A DNA stretch of 54,065 nt from Fragilaria radians. Taxonomy: Eukaryota; Bacillariophyta; Fragilariophyceae; Fragilariales; Fragilariaceae. A program made the position numbers and the translations under genes. Shown in pieces: positions 53,424-54,065 of this stretch. Numbering within the stretch: the first letter of the stretch is position 1; each line of letters starts with the position of its first letter. A model generated the notes under the pieces. The model saw only the letters and a list, made by a program, of their open reading frames with translations, was not told the DNA's origin and ran no database searches. The stretch spans positions 57,986 to 112,050 of the forward strand of contig CAAAJI010000004.1 in the NCBI GenBank assembly GCA_900642245.1. Reading direction: 5' to 3'.

Positions 53424-54065
53424 TCCTGATCCATCAAGGTTCATTGAAGTGCAAGATTCTGGAAGGGACTTGGTAGTGGAAAGTGCGAATATTGCATTCA
53501 ATTCACTTGCTTTGGTGGAAGAACCAAAAACGTTTGTTGAAGCATAAAATAATCCCAACACAAATGACAAAATCAAATGGAAGGAAGCTATTTCAAAGGA
53601 ATTTGATGATATGAGCGCAAAAGGAGTTTGGAAAGAAAATTCAGAAGTCGGACATGCCCAACGGTCGAAATTGCATTAAAAGTAAATGGATATTCAAAAT
53701 TAAGCGCAACGGAGTTTATCGCGCGCGGTTGGTGGCGTGTGGGTATAGTCAGGTACCCGGAGTCGATTTTCAAGAGAGTTTTGCACCCGTGATTAATGAT
53801 GTGACGTTCTGAATCTTACTTGTTATGATGCTCACCTGGAATTTGAAGGCAAAGGTTGTCGACATTGAGACAGCCTTTTTGCAGGGAGATTTAAAAGAAA
53901 CAATCTACATGGAGATTCCAAAAGGTATGGAGGCAAATATTGATGAATGCTTAATCTTAAACAAGACAATCTACGGTCTTGTCCAGAGTGCCAGAGAGTT
54001 TTACAACAAATTTGTGTCTGCCTTGAAGGATTGTGGTTTCCAGGGGAGTTTTGTTGATCCATGTC
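53424..54065 (+). pseudogene. Copia reverse transcriptase, N-terminal part, broken
   Basis: A short pre-RT part (W-K-E-A-I-S-K-E-F) lies at 53578-53607 in one frame. The RT core starts with 'K-S-K-W-I-F-K-I-K-R-N-G' near 53666 and continues 'A-R-L-V-A-C-G-Y-S-Q-V-P-G-V-D-F', 'D-I-E-T-A-F-L-Q-G-D-L' and 'K-T-I-Y-G-L-V-Q-S-A-R-E-F', typical Copia blocks. A TGA at 53810-53812 interrupts the frame. The YVDD active site lies outside the window. Confidence 0.85.

Larger units (their letters stand above)
52308..54065 (+). mobile_element. Copia (CoDi-like) LTR retrotransposon, internally deleted, runs off the window
   Basis: Gag, protease and reverse-transcriptase sequence occur in the Copia direction. 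Between the protease (to 53423) and the RT (from about 53650) only about 230 bp remain, so the integrase domain, which in Copia lies between the two, is missing. The RT has an in-frame TGA at 53810. The element is therefore defective. The 3' end is outside the window. Confidence 0.9.

Noticed and set aside
1..54065. CRISPR array, tRNA or rRNA genes
   Set aside because: No regularly spaced repeats of the CRISPR kind, and no TTCGA-type T-loop with matching arms or rRNA core sequence was noticed by eye. A tRNAscan and Rfam search would be needed to be certain.

Overview
The window is nuclear DNA from a microbial eukaryote, most likely a diatom. The genes have short GT-AG introns (74 to about 180 bp) and lie compactly on both strands. 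Several plastid proteins carry a signal peptide followed by an ASAF-like motif. There is a cyclin of the diatom-specific type, an FkbM-like protein of a kind common in diatoms, a plastid-type nucleotide translocator, a gametolysin-like M11 protease and CoDi/Copia and Ty3/gypsy retroelement remains. The base composition is AT-rich. I cannot name the species.

Layout. 1-8,350 is repeat-rich and has no intact gene: the end of an acidic reading frame at the window edge, two nested dispersed repeats, a dead Ty3/gypsy element on the minus strand, and decayed sequence. 8,355-16,124 holds an FkbM-like membrane protein, an alpha/beta hydrolase, coronin (with an apparent one-base deletion), a secreted metallophosphatase and a spliced NPPF-type methyltransferase. 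16,125-18,299 is non-coding and includes a 33-bp minisatellite. 18,300-30,081 is the densest part: a plastid ATP/ADP translocase (4 exons) convergent with a GUN4-like protein, a 2OG-Fe(II) oxygenase divergent from a double-domain THUMP-type methyltransferase, a plastid PDZ-like protein, a spliced unknown gene and a LYR-motif protein. 30,082-35,214 contains an assembly gap, a second copy of each dispersed repeat, and a complete but dead pogo-type DNA transposon with terminal inverted repeats and a TA target duplication. 35,215-48,405 holds a sulfotransferase, RNase P subunit Rpp30 (frameshifted), an M11 metalloprotease whose zinc motif is split by an intron, a possible tiny spliced gene, a diatom-type cyclin and an AP endonuclease. 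48,430-51,573 is the splicing DEAH helicase Prp2/DHX16. 52,308 to the end is a Copia element that keeps gag, protease and part of RT but has lost its integrase.

The genes do not form one pathway. Plastid energy import (translocase) and tetrapyrrole signalling (GUN4-like) sit tail to tail, and RNA metabolism recurs (Rpp30, Prp2, THUMP methyltransferase). The most unusual structures are a repeat family whose 170-bp core is inverted between its two copies, flanked by 7-bp inverted repeats; a tandem duplication that contains the stop codons of two convergent genes; the two-methyltransferase fusion; and a 91-bp palindrome at one end of the pogo element.
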